From: a virus | Length of the DNA: 64,000 bases | Direction: 5' to 3' (one strand) | IMG/VR virus record: IMGVR_UViG_3300044624_001881 | Coordinates: 1-64,000 of that record | Shown: positions 62,359-64,000 of the stretch, piece by piece | Layout of the letters: every line of letters starts with the position of its first letter | Position numbering within the stretch: the stretch's first letter is position 1 | Notes under the pieces: model-generated | What the model saw: only the letters and a program-made list of their open reading frames with translations | What the model was told of the DNA's origin: nothing | The model's database searches: none | Program-made: the position numbers and the translations under genes

Positions 62359-64000
62359 ATGGCTTTTTCCGTAAGTCCTTCTGTCATTGTTCGTGAAGTG
62401 GACGCATCACAGACGGTGCCAGCCGTAGCGACTCCTCCAGCGGCAATGGCTGGGGTTTTCAAATGGGGTCCAACTAACGAACCAATCTTAATCACTTCTG
62501 AAAATGAACTCGTAAACCGTTTCGGTAAGCCTTCCGATACTAACTATGAGACATTTTTCACTGCTGCAGATTATCTGTCGTACTCAAACGCTCTATACGT
62601 TGTGCGTGCAGATGACGGATCTGTAACAGCTAATTCAACTATAATAGATCAAACGTTCGATGGAAACAACGTTCTTATTGAAGACAACAGTTTCTATGGA
62701 GCTTTCTCAGCAAAATATCCAGGCTCTCTAGGTAATGCTCTTGAGGTTGCATGGGTTACTGCTACAGGTTTTTCTTCAGATCTTATTGATGTTGGTGATA
62801 TTCCTACAAACAAAATTTCAAACACTAGCGTTAATCAAACGATAGAATTCAATAGCAGCAACTTGGCTTTTGAAGTTTCTAATACTGCACCAATCGCAAG
62901 TCTACCAGCTATCGGCGATATTCTTGTTATCGGTAACAGCAGTGTTGGTTATCAAGAATTACAGGTTTCTTTCATCGATGAAACAGCTCTTGAAGAAACT
63001 TTTGGTACTGGCAACTCGGCAGTAACAGTCACTGTTGGCTATCGTTACGACGTGAACTTTACAAAGAAATATACTCTTGCAGAAAATATGCTAGAAGATC
63101 TTTCTATCACAAAGAAATGGCAGTATGCTTCAATGTTTGCTAAAGCTCCTTCTGCTGGCCATATTCACGTTGCTGTTATCGATAAGACTGGTACTATTAC
63201 AGGTGCTGCAAATACAATTGTCGAAAGATTCGATAACCTTTCTACTACTGTTGGAGCTACTCTTCCACAGGGAACAACTAATTACTATGCTAATGTAATT
63301 GATAACTTCTCTTCTTGGGTTAAACTAGCTAACACAGCTCCAATTTCAACAGCAAGCTCGTCAATGGCCGTGTATGAAACGATGACCGGTGGTACTGATG
63401 CTACTACAGAAACAAGTGCTACACTTTCTGCGCTTGGCTTCGCTTGGGATACTCTTAAGAACGGAAACGAGATTGACATCTCCTTTGTTATTCTTGGCAA
63501 GAGCGATGATGCTGCTACAAGAGCTAACTACGTTATCGCGAATCTTTGCGAATCAAGAAAAGATTGCGTAGCATTTATCTCGCCTTCTAAAGAAGCAGTT
63601 GTTGACGAACTTAAGACAAACTCAAAACTTACAAACGTAATTGCTCACCGTAACAAGATCCAACCAACGTCATACGCGTTCATGGATAGCGGATACAAGT
63701 ATCGTTACGATAAATATAACGACGTTTATCGTTACACACCGCTTAATGGTGATATGGCTGGCCTTGCTTCAAGAGTAGAAGCATGGGAATCACCGGCTGG
63801 ATACAGAAAAGGTATAATCAAGAACGTTGTAAAGCTAGCTTTCAACCCAAGCAAACCACAAAGAGACCAACTCTACGCTGCGGATATCAACCCAGTTATG
63901 TCCCAAATTGGTCAAGGTATTGTTCTATTCGGTGATAAGACAATGCTTGGTGTTACAAGCGCGTTTGATCGTATTAACGTACGTAGACTATTCATCGCGG
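62359..64000 (+). CDS. 18: Tail sheath protein gp18 (N-terminal part, cut by right edge)
   Basis: The frame begins at ATG 62359 with AGAGGAG 8 bases upstream and stays open to the end of the window (547 codons). The N terminus MAFSVSPSVIVREVDAS, followed by T-P-P-A-A-M-A-G-V-F-K-W-G-P-T-N-E-P, is that of T4-type sheath proteins. The visible end, S-A-F-D-R-I-N-V-R-R-L-F-I-A, is the conserved sheath core motif. gp18 subunits form the contractile sheath around the tail tube. The position after gp17 is the conserved T4 order. Confidence 0.96.
   Translation, partial: MAFSVSPSVIVREVDASQTVPAVATPPAAMAGVFKWGPTNEPILITSENELVNRFGKPSDTNYETFFTAADYLSYSNALYVVRADDGSVTANSTIIDQTFDGNNVLIEDNSFYGAFSAKYPGSLGNALEVAWVTATGFSSDLIDVGDIPTNKISNTSVNQTIEFNSSNLAFEVSNTAPIASLPAIGDILVIGNSSVGYQELQVSFIDETALEETFGTGNSAVTVTVGYRYDVNFTKKYTLAENMLEDLSITKKWQYASMFAKAPSAGHIHVAVIDKTGTITGAANTIVERFDNLSTTVGATLPQGTTNYYANVIDNFSSWVKLANTAPISTASSSMAVYETMTGGTDATTETSATLSALGFAWDTLKNGNEIDISFVILGKSDDAATRANYVIANLCESRKDCVAFISPSKEAVVDELKTNSKLTNVIAHRNKIQPTSYAFMDSGYKYRYDKYNDVYRYTPLNGDMAGLASRVEAWESPAGYRKGIIKNVVKLAFNPSKPQRDQLYAADINPVMSQIGQGIVLFGDKTMLGVTSAFDRINVRRLFIA

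Overview
The window is a stretch of the late structural region of a large T4-like myovirus, most likely marine. The order follows the T4 late map: the C-terminal part of baseplate wedge gp8 (left edge), then much later neck gp13, neck gp14, tail completion gp15, small terminase gp16, large terminase gp17 and tail sheath gp18 (cut by the right edge). Several genes are preceded by TATAAATA or a one-base variant, the T4-type late promoter. No host gene, tRNA, CRISPR array, insertion sequence or integrase is visible, and no gene-free stretch exceeds about 125 bases. The host cannot be read from the sequence. The DUF4815 protein, the Q-rich collagen-like fiber and the giant YY-D-PASTS-repeat fiber resemble what I know from cyanophages and related marine phages.

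Region 1 (1-38144, + strand) holds gp8, a DUF4815 tail/baseplate protein and an array of adhesion proteins of 405, 3249, 1362, 1278, 736 and 3112 residues, with small virion-type proteins between them. It fills the place where T4 has genes 9-12 and wac. Two fibers end in a peptidase S74-type chaperone domain. The two giants (3249 and 3112 aa) are built from many internal repeats.

Region 2 (38145-49130, - strand) is the most unusual part. It is an antisense operon of 14 to 15 tightly packed genes, mostly touching or overlapping. It encodes five radical SAM enzymes (four with Cys-rich SPASM-like C termini, one with a cobalamin-binding-type N terminus), three HxD...H 2-oxoglutarate/Fe(II)-oxygenase-like proteins, a cupin with the same metal triad, four proteins of unknown function, and a 213-residue protein ending in CHASCHNNCHVSRGRR. 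That tail, next to a SPASM radical SAM enzyme, looks like the target of a peptide or protein modification system. The operon ends with no gap against the end of the 3112-aa fiber gene.

Region 3 (49172-52947, + strand) holds two small tandem paralogs and a probable sugar module: a beta-propeller glycosidase/phosphorylase-like protein, a TPR plus FkbM-type methyltransferase, and a fusion of a nucleotidyltransferase with a mannose-6-phosphate-isomerase-like cupin. Together, regions 2 and 3 look like an island for chemically modifying virion components (or host molecules) late in infection.

Region 4 (53048-64000, + strand) returns to virion assembly: small structural proteins, gp13-gp14-gp15, an extra 1116-aa adhesin with Asp-box motifs inserted between gp15 and gp16, then gp16, gp17 and gp18.
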